Below, in pieces: positions 1-10,103 of a stretch of 64,000 nucleotides of DNA. The notes beneath the pieces are model-generated. The model saw only the letters and a list, made by a program, of their open reading frames with translations, was not told the DNA's origin and did no database searches. Origin of the DNA: Algibacter marinivivus (lineage in GTDB: Bacteria; Bacteroidota; Bacteroidia; Flavobacteriales; Flavobacteriaceae); NCBI RefSeq assembly GCF_003143755.1, contig NZ_QFRI01000002.1:1-64000 (forward strand). The letters run 5' to 3'. How positions within the stretch are numbered: position 1 is the stretch's first letter; each line of letters opens with the position of its first letter. Both the position numbers and the translations under genes were made by a program.

Positions 1-1927
1 TGACGATTTGTGTACAAGTAGCTGTATTTCCAGAACCATCGGTTACGGTCCAAGTGACTGTCGTATCTCCTAATGGGAATGTTGCTGGTGCATCATTCGT
101 TACTGTAGCTACTGAACAGTTATCATCTGTTGTTGGTGTGCCTAAAGTGACGTTAGCAGCATCCGTAGTACAAGTACCTGCATCGACATTGACTGCGACA
201 TCTGCAGCACAAGTGATTGTTGGATTAGTAGTATCTGGGATTGTTGAAACATTATAGGTTTCAGATATAGAACATCCACTGTTAGTATCTGTAACGATAA
301 TAGTATATGAATCAGCGGATAAACCTGTTAAATCTTGAGTATCAGAATCTGGATCTTGTAGACCATTATTATCCCAATCATAGGAATAGCTTCCAGTACC
401 ACCTGAAACAGATATATCTATTGCTCCATCATTTGCATTTAAACAAGTTTCATCAGTAATTGATTCTAAGTCAATAACTAAAGCAGGGGGTAAGGTTAAT
501 GTATTTGATGATTCTTCAATATCGTTTAAAGTACATGATCCTGTTCCGTATGATCCAGAATAAGTTAAATCAGCTGTAAAGGAACCTTCAAAAACAGGAC
601 TTCCAGTATAATTAAAAGTACCATTCTGTGTGTTTGATGTACCAACTTGAGTCCCATTTAGTCTGAAAATCCATTCATAATTATCAGAAACAGATGAACA
701 CCCCCCTTGGTTTACTGTACTTGAATACTCGATAGAATTAGTACAACCAATTCTAGAAATAGTAGGACTTACAACAGGACAAGGAACACAAATATTTGGG
801 TTTGAAAAATTAAGAGATGTTGTATTACATGATGAATCTTCATAGTTTATGACTGAATTACCAGGAACTTGAGTGCTACAAGCTGTCATACCATCGGATT
901 CTATCGTATATGTTAAAGTAATGGTTTCATTAAATAAATTAGGTACAAACCATGAAATACTAGTTGCTGTATTTGATGTAGTTCCTGTGCTAGCATTTAT
1001 AGTTCCGGGGACTAAAGAAAAACCAGCTTGTAAAACATCAGAAACAAGTGATTGCCCTGAAAGTTGAGTAGCTGCTGGAGCTAGTCTCCCTAAAATCTCT
1101 GCATAAATATCAGTTAAGTCAGCATTATTCTCCGTAGAGAAAGCTCCTGCATTTTGCATTCCATTTAATGTGTTTAAGGCAACACTTTCTTCAGTACCAC
1201 TAATAGCACCAACAAGCCCTATTGTAAAAATACTTTGATTATATGTTTGTCCCAAAACTGTTGTAGTTTGCGCATCTATTCCTGCTTGAATAGCTTCAGT
1301 TTGGCATGTAGTTACAGTAGTAGTTGAAGAACAAGAACTAGTACCAGAACCATTGTTTCGAACTGTTGAAACTCCATCTGATAACAAAATAATACTTCTA
1401 GAAGTCCTACAATCAAAATTACCAGTAGTAGTTAAAATATCATCTGCTTTAACAATACCGTCTTCAGTATTTGTTCCACCACCAGTAACAATACTGCTTA
1501 TAGCTGCAATTACTGCAGCTTGACCGCTACTATTAGTTAAACCAATATCTATTGTTGCTGTATTACTAAAACTGACAATAGCAATTCTATTTAGGCCAGT
1601 AGGGTTATTAGCTGGCAAAAAGAAATTATTTACAAAAGCCTCAGCTGCATCTTGTGCAAAATCTATAGGCTCAGGATTTGGTCCAAAGCTCATACTTCCA
1701 GATCTATCAATTACCAATACAGTTTCTTGTGGCTGAGGAGGTGGATTTCCTATAATTTCAAGGGTGACATCAAATTGATTACATTCAGTAGAGTTTTCAA
1801 CAGCATATTTATTTGCAACAACTTCTTGGGCAGAAATTGTGCTATATGCGAAAAACAACAAAACAACTAAAAGAATATTCTTTAGCTGCTTTCTATTTGT
1901 TTTTTGAAAAAGTAAATGACTTCTCAT
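1..1927 (-). CDS. VWA / SprB-repeat / HYR surface protein (3' end beyond window)
   Basis: The reading frame is open from an ATG at 1925-1927 down to the window edge, about 642 codons, so the C-terminus is missing. Residues 1-33 are a signal peptide ending ISAQ. A von Willebrand A domain follows, with the MIDAS motif DRSGSMS at residues 74-80, [10 protein letters not shown] further on, and the strand IILLSDG. After a long immunoglobulin-like stretch comes a SprB-type repeat ([14 protein letters not shown], then [12 protein letters not shown]; roughly nt 250-480) and, at the window edge, a HYR domain ([14 protein letters not shown]). This order is typical of secreted Bacteroidota adhesins, which usually end in a type IX secretion domain; that end is not visible here. 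It lies 38 bp downstream of a small secreted protein on the same strand. Role in adhesion is inferred. Confidence 0.85.
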   Translation of the reverse strand, partial: MRSHLLFQKTNRKQLKNILLVVLLFFAYSTISAQEVVANKYAVENSTECNQFDVTLEIIGNPPPQPQETVLVIDRSGSMSFGPNPEPIDFAQDAAEAFVNNFFLPANNPTGLNRIAIVSFSNTATIDIGLTNSSGQAAVIAAISSIVTGGGTNTEDGIVKADDILTTTGNFDCRTSRSIILLSDGVSTVRNNGSGTSSCSSTTTVTTCQTEAIQAGIDAQTTTVLGQTYNQSIFTIGLVGAISGTEESVALNTLNGMQNAGAFSTENNADLTDIYAEILGRLAPAATQLSGQSLVSDVLQAGFSLVPGTINASTGTTSNTATSISWFVPNLFNETITLTYTIESDGMTACSTQVPGNSVINYEDSSCNTTSLNFSNPNICVPCPVVSPTISRIGCTNSIEYSSTVNQGGCSSVSDNYEWIFRLNGTQVGTSNTQNGTFNYTGSPVFEGSFTADLTYSGSYGTGSCTLNDIEESSNTLTLPPALVIDLESITDETCLNANDGAIDISVSGGTGSYSYDWDNNGLQDPDSDTQDLTGLSADSYTIIVTDTNSGCSISETYNVSTIPDTTNPTITCAADVAVNVDAGTCTTDAANVTLGTPTTDDNCSVATVTNDAPATFPLGDTTVTWTVTDGSGNTATCTQIV

Positions 1928-1965
1928 AATTATCTTTTTAGAACTAATTTCAATAGCATACATTT

Positions 1966-2493
1966 TTAATTTTCTGATGGATCTGGTACAAACACACTTA
2001 AAATGATTTCATCAGAAGTAGTTTTACAGTTATCAGAAACGGCTTCTACTTTTATACATCCCCAGGTATTATAGGGTGTTCCATTAGGAGCGGTTGCAGT
2101 AATAGTAAACTCTTTTGTTTGTCCAGCTTCAATAGAAATTAGATTACTAGATTGCTTTTTTCCTGTTCCTCTTGATTCATTTGAATTAAATGAAATATTT
2201 AAATTTGAGTTTTTTATTGAAGAACCTTTTTTATTTGATCTAGCAGACGCATTTTTATTTGAACAAGGAGAAGAAGCCATTGAAGTTTTTATTACGTAGG
2301 AGTTTCTTGAACTAGATGTATTCTTTAGTATCAATTTAAAATTAGCACCATCCTCATCAGCAGATTTAAAACTTCTATTTTTTTCAACAGAAAGTTCTGC
2401 ACTACAATTTTGTGAAACTTCATTCAAAGCGTTGTTAGCTGGAGGGATTCCATTAACAATCAATGCCATTATCAAAGTAAATAGTGTTCTCAT
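1966..2493 (-). CDS. small secreted protein of unknown function, upstream of the VWA adhesin
   Basis: A 175-residue protein with a short hydrophobic N-terminus ([15 protein letters not shown]), suggesting export. The rest looks like a beta-sandwich, with alternating hydrophobic strands, and a stretch rich in Ser, Asn and Lys near residues 75-115. Cysteines are present in CSAEL, SSPCSN, WGCIKV and DNCKTT and could form disulfides. It ends 38 bp before the start of the VWA/HYR gene on the same strand, so the two are probably co-transcribed. I do not recognise a named family. A partner or accessory of the adhesin is possible, but this is inference from position only. Confidence 0.6.
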   Translation of the reverse strand: MRTLFTLIMALIVNGIPPANNALNEVSQNCSAELSVEKNRSFKSADEDGANFKLILKNTSSSRNSYVIKTSMASSPCSNKNASARSNKKGSSIKNSNLNISFNSNESRGTGKKQSSNLISIEAGQTKEFTITATAPNGTPYNTWGCIKVEAVSDNCKTTSDEIILSVFVPDPSEN

Positions 2494-2700
2494 TATTTTT
2501 GCATTATAAATTTATAAATCATTATTTTTTAGACACAAACTACAGCTGTTAGTCACTTTACAAGCTTTTACGGCTGTTTTACAACTTTATTTTGGGTCTG
2601 TAAAATGATTTTATTTCATTTTTATATACTTTTATGAAGCAAATAAATTGAATTTTATCGAATAAAACAACTTTTTATCGATAAAAAATGCATTTAATCG

Positions 2701-3195
2701 ATGGTTTTGAAAAAAATAATTCTTGTTAGGCACGCTAAATCTTCATGGAAATTTAATGTTATTGATCATCAAAGGCCTCTTAAAACAAGAGGTTATAATG
2801 ATGCAGAAATTATATCAAAATCTTTGAAAGGTGAAGCTATAATTGTAGATAAGTTAGTTTCTAGTGATGCTGTAAGAGCAAAAACTACTGCAGAAATATT
2901 TATAAATAATTTAAATATTGATGAATCAATTATTGAATTTAATAATGATTTATATGATTTCTCAGGCGAAAAACTTATAAAGGTTATTAAGAATATTGAC
3001 GATACCACAAACAACCTTATGATTTTTGGGCATAATCACGCTATTACTGCTTTTGTAAATACTTTCGGAACAAAATATATTGATAATGTTCCAACTAGCG
3101 GTGTTGTAATCATTGAATTTGATATTGTAAATTGGAGTGATTTGAAACAAGGTATAACCGTAAAAACATTATTTCCAAGAGATTTTAAACCTTAA
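2701..3195 (+). CDS. sixA: SixA-like histidine phosphatase
   Basis: A 164-residue protein of the histidine phosphatase (phosphoglycerate mutase-like) superfamily. The RHG motif is at the N-terminus (LVRHAKSSW, residues 8-16), where the His becomes phosphorylated, and the second catalytic His lies in IFGHNHA. The size fits SixA, a phosphohistidine phosphatase. It is followed on the same strand by ppk1 and ppx, a setting that suggests a role linked to polyphosphate or phosphate metabolism. The ATG at 2701 is the only reasonable start. The substrate cannot be told from sequence. Confidence 0.8.
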   Translation: MVLKKIILVRHAKSSWKFNVIDHQRPLKTRGYNDAEIISKSLKGEAIIVDKLVSSDAVRAKTTAEIFINNLNIDESIIEFNNDLYDFSGEKLIKVIKNIDDTTNNLMIFGHNHAITAFVNTFGTKYIDNVPTSGVVIIEFDIVNWSDLKQGITVKTLFPRDFKP

Positions 3196-3287
3196 ATGTT
3201 TTTACTGCAGAATACTTATTAAAAATTACTGTTCAAAATTTATTTATAGCTTAAGATTTAAAAGCATTTTTTTAAGACTAAATACAA

Positions 3288-3295
3288 TATATTTG
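3288..3295 (+). promoter_or_regulatory. putative -7 box for ppk1-ppx
   Basis: TATATTTG matches the Bacteroidota TAnnTTTG -7 element and lies 30 bp before the ppk1 ATG. No clear TTG -33 element is seen at the right spacing. Confidence 0.45.
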
Positions 3296-3325
3296 TTTAT
3301 GAAATTCAAAATGTGATAATAGTTA

Positions 3326-5392
3326 ATGACAAGACCTGAAACTTCAAAAAACAATAGTTATATAAATCGAGAAATAAGTTGGTTGCAATTTAATGCAAGA
3401 GTTTTGCAAGAAGCAGCAGATGAAACTGTTCCTTTAATTGAAAGATTGCGTTTTTTAGGGATTTTCTCTAATAATCTAGATGAGTTTTTTAAAGTAAGAT
3501 ATGCTACTGTTAAGCGTATAGTTGAAGCAGGAAAAGGAGGTAAGAGTGAATTAGGTGGTATAAAAGCTCAAGAACTATTAGAAATCATTACTCAAATTGT
3601 GATTAAGCAACAGAGTGAAAGTGTAGAAATTTTGAAGCTTATAGATAAAAAATTAAATCAGGAAAATATATATATCATTGATGAAACTCAAATTGATGAT
3701 GCACAAAAAGAATTTATAAAAGCTTATTTTTTTAAAATAGTAAGTCCAGCTTTAGTAACTATAATACTTAATGATTTAGTTGTACTACCAAATTTAAAGG
3801 ATAGTGCAGCTTATTTAGCTGTACGTATGTTAATGTCAGATAATCAAAAACAATTTGCATTAATTGAAATTCCTAAATCAGTAAATAGGTTTGTTGAGCT
3901 TCCCAAGCAAGGTGATAAAAGCTACATTATCATGGTAGATGATTTATTGCGTTTATGTCTGGAAGATATTTTCAGCATATTTGAATATGAGTCTATTTCT
4001 GCTCACATGATAAAAATAACTAGAGATGGTGAGTTAGATTTTGAAAGTGATTTAAGTAAAAGTTTTATTGAAAAAATTTCTGATAGTGTAAAACATCGTC
4101 AAGTAGGTGAACCTGTTAGGTTTGTTTATGATAAAACAATACATAAAGACACTTTAGAATATTTAATGTCTAAAATGGGTATTGATGATATGGATAGTAT
4201 TATTCCAGGGGGTCGTTACCATAATAGGAGAGATTACATGGGTTTCCCTAGTTTAGGAAGAAACGATTTGTTGTATGATAAAATCGAGGCTCTACCTGTA
4301 AAAGCCTTGAGTATGCAGGGAAGTATTTTTAATGCTATTTCAGAAAAGGATTATTTGCTACATGCGCCATATCAAACCTTTTCTTATGTTGTTAAGTTTT
4401 TAAGAGAAGCTGCTTTAGACCCAAAAGTAAAAACCATAAAAATTACTATTTATCGTTTAGCAGAAATCTCTCATATAGCCAGCTCACTTATTAATGCTGC
4501 AGTAAATGGGAAATCTGTAACTGTTTCGATAGAACTTAGAGCAAGGTTTGATGAGCAGGCAAATATAGATTATGCACAACAGATGAAAGATGAGGGTGTT
4601 AATCTAATCTTTGGTGTTACAGGACTTAAAGTACACAGTAAAATGTGTGTTGTTGAAAGAGAAGAAGGAAAAAAATTAAGACGCTATGGCTTTATAAGTA
4701 CAGGAAATTTTAATGAGTCTACTGCAAAAATTTATACCGATTATACATTACTAACGGCAAACAAAAAAATACTTAAAGACGTTAATAAAATATTTAAGTT
4801 TTTTGAAACTAACTATCGTATTTATAGATACAAGCACTTAATTGTATCTCCTCATTACACAAAAAATGCAGTTTTTAGGTTAATTGATAAAGAGATAGAA
4901 CATGTTAAAGCTGGTCGTAAAGGACTGATAAGACTTAAAATGAATAGTATATCTAGCTACCCAATGATTGATAAGTTATATGAGGCTAGTAGAGCAGGTG
5001 TTAAAATTCAAATGATTGTTAGAGGAATTTGTTGTTTAATTCCAGGAATTAAGGGCATGAGTGAAAATATAGAAGTCATAAGTGTGGTTGATAAATTTTT
5101 AGAGCATTCTAGAATATACATTTTTGGAAGTAACGGTGATTCTCAATTATATATTTCCTCTGCAGATTGGATGACCAGAAATATTGAAAATAGAGTAGAA
5201 GTTAGTTGCCCCATTTATGATGAAGAGATAAAAAAAGAAATTATAGATACCTTTAATATTAGCTGGAAAGATAATGTGAAAGCAAGAATATTAAATGATT
5301 CGCAAAAAAATGAATATCGCATCAATGATGAAGAAAAAGTAAGATCACAATTTGCTGTATACGATTATTACATTAAAAAATTAGAAGATTAG
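3326..5392 (+). CDS. ppk1: polyphosphate kinase 1
   Basis: A full-length PPK1 (688 residues), which reversibly transfers the ATP gamma-phosphate to polyphosphate. It has the N-terminal helical domain (YINREISWLQFNARVL at 12-27, then IFSNNLDEFFKVR), the head domain, and two phospholipase-D-like C-terminal domains. The phosphorylated histidine is His437 in VTGLKVHSKM, and the second conserved histidine is His594 in FLEHSRIY. The Arg-rich ELRARFDEQANI motif is also present. The stop codon is separated by one base from the ATG of ppx, so the two are one operon. Confidence 0.96.
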   Translation: MTRPETSKNNSYINREISWLQFNARVLQEAADETVPLIERLRFLGIFSNNLDEFFKVRYATVKRIVEAGKGGKSELGGIKAQELLEIITQIVIKQQSESVEILKLIDKKLNQENIYIIDETQIDDAQKEFIKAYFFKIVSPALVTIILNDLVVLPNLKDSAAYLAVRMLMSDNQKQFALIEIPKSVNRFVELPKQGDKSYIIMVDDLLRLCLEDIFSIFEYESISAHMIKITRDGELDFESDLSKSFIEKISDSVKHRQVGEPVRFVYDKTIHKDTLEYLMSKMGIDDMDSIIPGGRYHNRRDYMGFPSLGRNDLLYDKIEALPVKALSMQGSIFNAISEKDYLLHAPYQTFSYVVKFLREAALDPKVKTIKITIYRLAEISHIASSLINAAVNGKSVTVSIELRARFDEQANIDYAQQMKDEGVNLIFGVTGLKVHSKMCVVEREEGKKLRRYGFISTGNFNESTAKIYTDYTLLTANKKILKDVNKIFKFFETNYRIYRYKHLIVSPHYTKNAVFRLIDKEIEHVKAGRKGLIRLKMNSISSYPMIDKLYEASRAGVKIQMIVRGICCLIPGIKGMSENIEVISVVDKFLEHSRIYIFGSNGDSQLYISSADWMTRNIENRVEVSCPIYDEEIKKEIIDTFNISWKDNVKARILNDSQKNEYRINDEEKVRSQFAVYDYYIKKLED

Positions 5393-5393
5393 G

Positions 5394-6299
5394 ATGCTTT
5401 CAATTAAAAAATATGCAGCAATAGATATTGGCTCAAATGCTGTAAGATTACTTATTTCAAATATAATAGAAGAAAAGGGAAAGCCTGTAACATTTAAAAA
5501 GAACTCTTTGGTTCGTGTACCTATTCGTTTGGGAGCAGATGTTTTTATAAAAAATAAAATTTCAAAAGCTAACACTGAGCGTATACTTGATACGATGCTT
5601 GCGTTTAAACTTCTAATGAAATCTCATAAAGTTGTAAAATATAAAGCTTGTGCAACATCTGCAATGAGAGAGTCTGCAAACGGTAAACAAATAGTTGATT
5701 TAGTTTTAAAGCATTCAGGAATAAGTATTGATGTTATTGGAGGAGAAGAAGAAGCAGCTATAATTGCTGCAACAGATTTGAATAAATATATAGATCCGAA
5801 TAAAACATATTTATATGTTGATGTTGGAGGAGGAAGTACTGAGTTTACTGTTATAGACAGAGGCAATCAGGTAGCTTCAAAATCGTTTAAAATAGGAACT
5901 GTTAGGTTGTTAAACGATATGGTAAAAAAAGAAACATGGCAAGAATTACAACACTGGATTGGTAGTCATGCAAAAGGTTACCATAAAATAGATGTTATAG
6001 GTTCTGGAGGGAACATCAATAAAATCTTCAAAATATCTGGTAAATCCATGGGGAAACCACTTTCGTATTTTTATATGACATCTTATTACAATACATTACA
6101 AAGCTATTCGTATGAAGAGCGTATAACTGAGCTAGCATTAAATCAAGATAGAGCAGATGTTATTATTCCAGCTATGCGAATTTATCTTTCTGCTATGAAA
6201 TGGAGTGGTGCCAAAAATATATATGTCCCTAAAATTGGACTCGCAGATGGTATCATAAAAAGTATATATTATGATACGGTTTCAAGCAATACACAGTAA
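5394..6299 (+). CDS. ppx: Ppx/GppA family exopolyphosphatase
   Basis: A 301-residue Ppx/GppA phosphatase with an actin-like ATPase fold. Motif 1 is AAIDIGSNAVRLL (residues 8-20), and phosphate-2 is the Gly-rich YVDVGGGSTEFTV (about 142-154). It hydrolyses the polyphosphate end or pppGpp. It is the short form, lacking the C-terminal HD domain of E. coli Ppx. It starts one base after the ppk1 stop, so synthesis and breakdown of polyphosphate are encoded together. Confidence 0.92.
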   Translation: MLSIKKYAAIDIGSNAVRLLISNIIEEKGKPVTFKKNSLVRVPIRLGADVFIKNKISKANTERILDTMLAFKLLMKSHKVVKYKACATSAMRESANGKQIVDLVLKHSGISIDVIGGEEEAAIIAATDLNKYIDPNKTYLYVDVGGGSTEFTVIDRGNQVASKSFKIGTVRLLNDMVKKETWQELQHWIGSHAKGYHKIDVIGSGGNINKIFKISGKSMGKPLSYFYMTSYYNTLQSYSYEERITELALNQDRADVIIPAMRIYLSAMKWSGAKNIYVPKIGLADGIIKSIYYDTVSSNTQ

Positions 6300-6491
6300 A
6301 ATTCTGCACTTTAGCTTGTATAATTGTAATTTTTTAAATTTATAATATATCTTCGTACTCGCATTATTGCTATTAATAATAACCCAAATCTATTAATAAT
6401 GAAATAGGCCTGCACACTTATATTGCCCTCTCTTCAATATATTTTTTGGCAAATTACATCTGAATAGATTTAACTAAATAAAAGTAAACAG

Positions 6492-7094
6492 ATGAAAAAA
6501 TTACTACTATTAACAGTACTACTTGGTTTTTCATTACAAGGATTTTCTCAGGATTCTAAAGACGTAAAAGCTTCTGAAAAAATTAAGGACACAGTTAAAG
6601 TCCAAGAAAAATGGTCTGCTTCTAGCGGAATAAAATATGGTATAAGAGCAGGTTACACTATTTCTCATTTAGATTTTGATGGTACACCAACTATGGATAA
6701 TAAGCATAGAAACAGTATGTATATTGGTTTCTTAGCAAATATTGGTTTATCAAGAACACTATCAATAGTTCCAGAAATACAGTTTTCGGCAGAAGGTGCA
6801 GATGCTGAACCACTTCATTTAGATTACATTCAAATGCCAGTTTTATTCAGGTTCAGATTTAGCGAAAAATTCCATGCTGGTATTGGACCACAAATAGGAG
6901 TGAAGGTTCATAAATTTGAAGATGGTATGAAAAATATAGCTTATTCTGCAGTAATTGGTGCAGATTATAAAATTAACTATGCCATTTTTGTTGATGTTAG
7001 ATATAACTACGGAATTAGAAACGTTTTTGATGAAGCATCAGGAATAGTTGCAAAAAACAGAAATATTCAATTAGGTGTTGGTTATAAATTTTAA
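6492..7094 (+). CDS. PorT-like outer-membrane beta-barrel protein
   Basis: A 200-residue protein with a signal peptide (MKKLLLLTVLLGFSLQGFSQ). It then shows the alternating strands of an OmpA/PorT-type eight-strand barrel: GIRAGYTISHLDF, LSIVPEIQFSAEG, FHAGIGPQIGVK, and a C-terminus GVGYKF ending in an aromatic residue as outer-membrane barrels do. Its 3' end overlaps the convergent MiaE-like gene by four bases. The preceding 192 bp are AT-rich and contain a direct repeat CTATTAATAAT (near 6370 and 6390) but no clear TAnnTTTG box. The exact function is unknown. Confidence 0.8.
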   Translation: MKKLLLLTVLLGFSLQGFSQDSKDVKASEKIKDTVKVQEKWSASSGIKYGIRAGYTISHLDFDGTPTMDNKHRNSMYIGFLANIGLSRTLSIVPEIQFSAEGADAEPLHLDYIQMPVLFRFRFSEKFHAGIGPQIGVKVHKFEDGMKNIAYSAVIGADYKINYAIFVDVRYNYGIRNVFDEASGIVAKNRNIQLGVGYKF

Positions 7095-7672
7095 CCGTGT
7101 ATAGCTTCGCTAGTACCTAAGTTGCTTATAATTTTACTCTCATATTCAAGAAGTTGTTGCCATTTGGTATCAACTTCTTTTTTTTCGCCATATTGTCTTG
7201 CAAAGCCTAGAAACATAGTGTAGTGGTTTGCTTCACTAACCATAAGGTTTCTGTAAAACTCAGCTAATTCTTTATCTTCTAATTCTTCTGAAAGTAGCCT
7301 GAAACGTTCACAACTTCTTGCTTCAATTAATGCTGCGTATAATAAACGATGTACAAGTTGAGTAGTTCTACTGCCACCTTTTGGGAAAAACTTAAGTAAC
7401 TCAATAACATAGTCATCTCGTCTATCACGTCCTAAAGTCCAACCACGTTCTAAGATTTTATCGTGTACCATTTTAAAATGGCTAATTTCCTCTTTAACCA
7501 AAGCCACCATTTCTTGAACTAACTCAGTATATTCAGGAAAGCTAACAATTAATGAAATAGCTGTACTCGTTGCTTTTTGCTCACAAAAGGCATGATCGGT
7601 TAAAATCTCTTCAATGTTTTTTTCAACTATGTTTACCCAACGCGGGTCAGTTGGTAGTTTTAATCCTAACAT
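7091..7672 (-). CDS. miaE: MiaE-like tRNA-(ms2io6A)-hydroxylase
   Basis: A 193-residue ferritin-like di-iron protein. Carboxylate and histidine ligands appear in the expected order: EQKATS, EEISHFKMVHD (an ExxH), EARSCERF and EANHYTMF (a second ExxH). This matches MiaE, which hydroxylates the isopentenyl group of ms2i6A at position 37 of tRNA. It overlaps the convergent barrel gene by four bases and lies three bases after the upstream lipoprotein gene, so it is probably the last gene of a dnaX-lipoprotein-miaE transcript. Confidence 0.85.
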   Translation of the reverse strand: MLGLKLPTDPRWVNIVEKNIEEILTDHAFCEQKATSTAISLIVSFPEYTELVQEMVALVKEEISHFKMVHDKILERGWTLGRDRRDDYVIELLKFFPKGGSRTTQLVHRLLYAALIEARSCERFRLLSEELEDKELAEFYRNLMVSEANHYTMFLGFARQYGEKKEVDTKWQQLLEYESKIISNLGTSEAIHG

Positions 7673-7675
7673 ATT

Positions 7676-8263
7676 TTATATAAGATTAGCAAGTTGGTTT
7701 TTTTCTTTGATTTCAACTTCACCTAGTTTATTTATAACCAAAATAAAATCCTTGTAGGTTTCTGTGTTTGGAATATTAAAAGATGTATTTAAATGTAATT
7801 CTGTAGTGGTGGAAGTTTCATAATCAATCCAAACATATTGCATAATGGCTTTTTTCCAAAAAGAATCATCAGCAAAAGCACCAAAAAGTTCTTTGTTTAT
7901 AAGGCTTTGATTAATAGTTATTCCATTTTTTAAAATATGAAGCTTAGCCTCAAAATTTTTGTAGTATATCTTAGTTGTTGTTTCATTATCAGTTTTTATA
8001 GTTTCAGAAACTGTATGATTTTCAATAGAATGGTATTGCATTTTTATTTGAAAACCATTACTTAAAATGGTATCGGTAACTATAGCAACTCTAGATTCTG
8101 GTACAAACTTTATGTCTTTACTAAACGTTTCTAAAAGATTATTTTCTTCCAAAACTTCAGCATTAGTTTTGTATGCTCTATCTCTACCATCACAACTAAT
8201 TAATGCTGTGATTATTATAAAACTAAAAATTATTAACTTACTGTTATATAGCTTTTTAAACAT
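7676..8263 (-). CDS. lipoprotein of unknown function between dnaX and miaE
   Basis: A 195-residue protein with a lipoprotein signal peptide; the lipobox is ALISC with the cysteine at about residue 24. The mature part has no motif I recognise. It appears to be a mixed beta-rich domain with a conserved-looking FAKLHILKNGI-type strand pattern. Its start overlaps the dnaX 3' end by eight bases, and three bases separate its stop from miaE, so translation is probably coupled. It is likely envelope-located, but its placement with DNA and tRNA genes says little about function. Confidence 0.65.
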   Translation of the reverse strand: MFKKLYNSKLIIFSFIIITALISCDGRDRAYKTNAEVLEENNLLETFSKDIKFVPESRVAIVTDTILSNGFQIKMQYHSIENHTVSETIKTDNETTTKIYYKNFEAKLHILKNGITINQSLINKELFGAFADDSFWKKAIMQYVWIDYETSTTTELHLNTSFNIPNTETYKDFILVINKLGEVEIKEKNQLANLI

Positions 8264-9989
8264 CTAAATCGAAAGTTTTTCTTAAAATATCAATATTTGG
8301 GTTTTTCTCCTTTAATTTTTCAAATTTATCAGCAGCTGTATAAGCATATTTCTTTTCCATAACTTCATTTATTGTTATGTTTAAACTGATATCAAAATTA
8401 CTTAATGTCTTTCTGATAAAGGCTAATAAATCGTATTGTTGACGTTCTACTTCCACTTTATTTGTAGCGTTAGGAAACTCTAAATTAATAGTAGTTCCAG
8501 TAACCTTTGGGGTGTCAATAGATAAAATAGAGGCTAAATTATGTTTGCCATCGGTTCTTAAATTTTCAATAAAGGTATTCCAAGCGGTAAGGAGCTCTTT
8601 TTCAGTAAATGGTTCTTTAGGCAAGTTTTCTTCATCAATAACCACATCCATTTGTCTGATTTCATGCTCTTTCTTTGCTCTTATGCTAGATAATGAAAGT
8701 CCAGACGTTCGTTTAGACTCTTGCTTTAAAACAATTTTTGGTGGTTCTTTTACTTGAAATTTTTCAACAACTTCTGCAATTTGTTCAACAGGTTCTAGTG
8801 TTTCTGTTTTAGCTTCCGCGGAATTGGTAGCGTTTTTAGTTTTATTAGGAATAGTAACCGGAATAGGAGTAATGCCCTTTTTTCTGAAGTAAGATGCTGG
8901 AATTATGTAATGCTTGCTATTTTTTTTTTCTCCATCATGAGTGATAGAGGCAAGTTGCATAAGGCATAATTCAACAAGTAAGCGTTGATTTTTACTTGTT
9001 TTGTATTTGAGGTCGCAATCGTTAGCAAGATTTATACCTTGCATCAGGAACTCTTGGGAGGCTTTTTTTGATTGCTCTAAATATTTAGCTTGTGTTTGTT
9101 CTCCAACTTCAAGCAGTTCTATGGTTTCTTCTGTTTTGCTAACCAGTAAATCTCTAAAATGAGACGCTAAACCAGCAATAAAATGATGGCCATCAAAACC
9201 TTTTGAAAGCGTATTGTTGAATTGCAATAACAATTCTGGAATTTTATTTTCTAGAATTAAATCTGTGCTTGTAAAATACGTTTCGTAATCAAGCACGTTT
9301 AAGTTTTCTGTAACCGCTTGTCTGGTTAGGTTTTTACCAGAAAAACTAACCACACGGTCAAAAATAGAAAGGGCGTCACGCATGGCGCCATCTGCTTTTT
9401 GAGCAATAATGTGTAAAGCATCATCTTCGGCAGCAATACCTTGTTCTTCAGCAATGTATTTTAAATACCCTTTGGCATCTTTAACCGTAATGCGTTTAAA
9501 ATCGAAGATTTGACAACGCGATAAGATGGTTGGGATAATTTTATGTTTCTCAGTAGTTGCCAAAATAAAAATACAATGCTTTGGAGGCTCTTCTAGGGTT
9601 TTAAGAAAGGCATTAAAAGCGGCTTGAGAGAGCATGTGCACCTCGTCAATAATATATACTTTGTATTTCCCTACTTGTGGTGGGATTCTAACTTGATCTG
9701 TTAAGCTTCTTATATCATCAACAGAGTTGTTTGAAGCTGCATCGAGTTCGAAGATATTGAATGCAAAATCTTCATCGCCAGTTTCAGTTCCATCACTGTT
9801 AATCATTTTAGCTAGAATACGTGCGCAAGTGGTTTTACCAACACCACGAGGACCAGTAAACAGTAATGCTTGTGCTAAATGATTGTTTTCAATAGCATTA
9901 AGTAGGGTATTTGTAATAGCCTGCTGTCCCACAACGTCTTTAAACGTTTGGGGTCTGTATTTTCTAGCCGATACTACAAAGTGTTCCAT
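8256..9989 (-). CDS. dnaX: DNA polymerase III gamma/tau subunit
   Basis: The clamp-loader ATPase (577 residues). Walker A GPRGVGKT is at 46-53, Walker B DEVH at 115-118, the SRC motif is in TILSRCQIF, and sensor 1 is LATTE. AAA+ domains occupy roughly 1-370, followed by a low-complexity linker and a tau-like C-terminal domain that would contact the polymerase and helicase. The Cys-rich zinc module normally found between Walker A and the ELDAAS motif is absent; the spacer is a short acidic segment (GTETGDEDFAFN). No frameshift heptamer for gamma was identified. Confidence 0.95.
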   Translation of the reverse strand: MEHFVVSARKYRPQTFKDVVGQQAITNTLLNAIENNHLAQALLFTGPRGVGKTTCARILAKMINSDGTETGDEDFAFNIFELDAASNNSVDDIRSLTDQVRIPPQVGKYKVYIIDEVHMLSQAAFNAFLKTLEEPPKHCIFILATTEKHKIIPTILSRCQIFDFKRITVKDAKGYLKYIAEEQGIAAEDDALHIIAQKADGAMRDALSIFDRVVSFSGKNLTRQAVTENLNVLDYETYFTSTDLILENKIPELLLQFNNTLSKGFDGHHFIAGLASHFRDLLVSKTEETIELLEVGEQTQAKYLEQSKKASQEFLMQGINLANDCDLKYKTSKNQRLLVELCLMQLASITHDGEKKNSKHYIIPASYFRKKGITPIPVTIPNKTKNATNSAEAKTETLEPVEQIAEVVEKFQVKEPPKIVLKQESKRTSGLSLSSIRAKKEHEIRQMDVVIDEENLPKEPFTEKELLTAWNTFIENLRTDGKHNLASILSIDTPKVTGTTINLEFPNATNKVEVERQQYDLLAFIRKTLSNFDISLNITINEVMEKKYAYTAADKFEKLKEKNPNIDILRKTFDLDV

Positions 9990-10006
9990 TGCTATTGGTA
10001 AAGTAA

Positions 10007-10014
10007 CAAAGTTA
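10007..10014 (-). promoter_or_regulatory. putative -7 box for dnaX operon
   Basis: On the minus strand this reads TAACTTTG, a TAnnTTTG match, 17 bp upstream of the dnaX ATG. Confidence 0.4.
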
Positions 10015-10103
10015 AAAATTCAGTTTTGAATTGGGAATTTTGAAGCTATAATTTAATAGGAGTTATTAACAAAAATTAAAGTTTTATAAGGATGGATTCT
10101 TTT

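Noticed and set aside
54-1067. Short plus-strand frames (67 and 64 codons)
   Set aside because: They are antisense to the VWA/SprB/HYR gene, whose domains read through the whole region on the minus strand.
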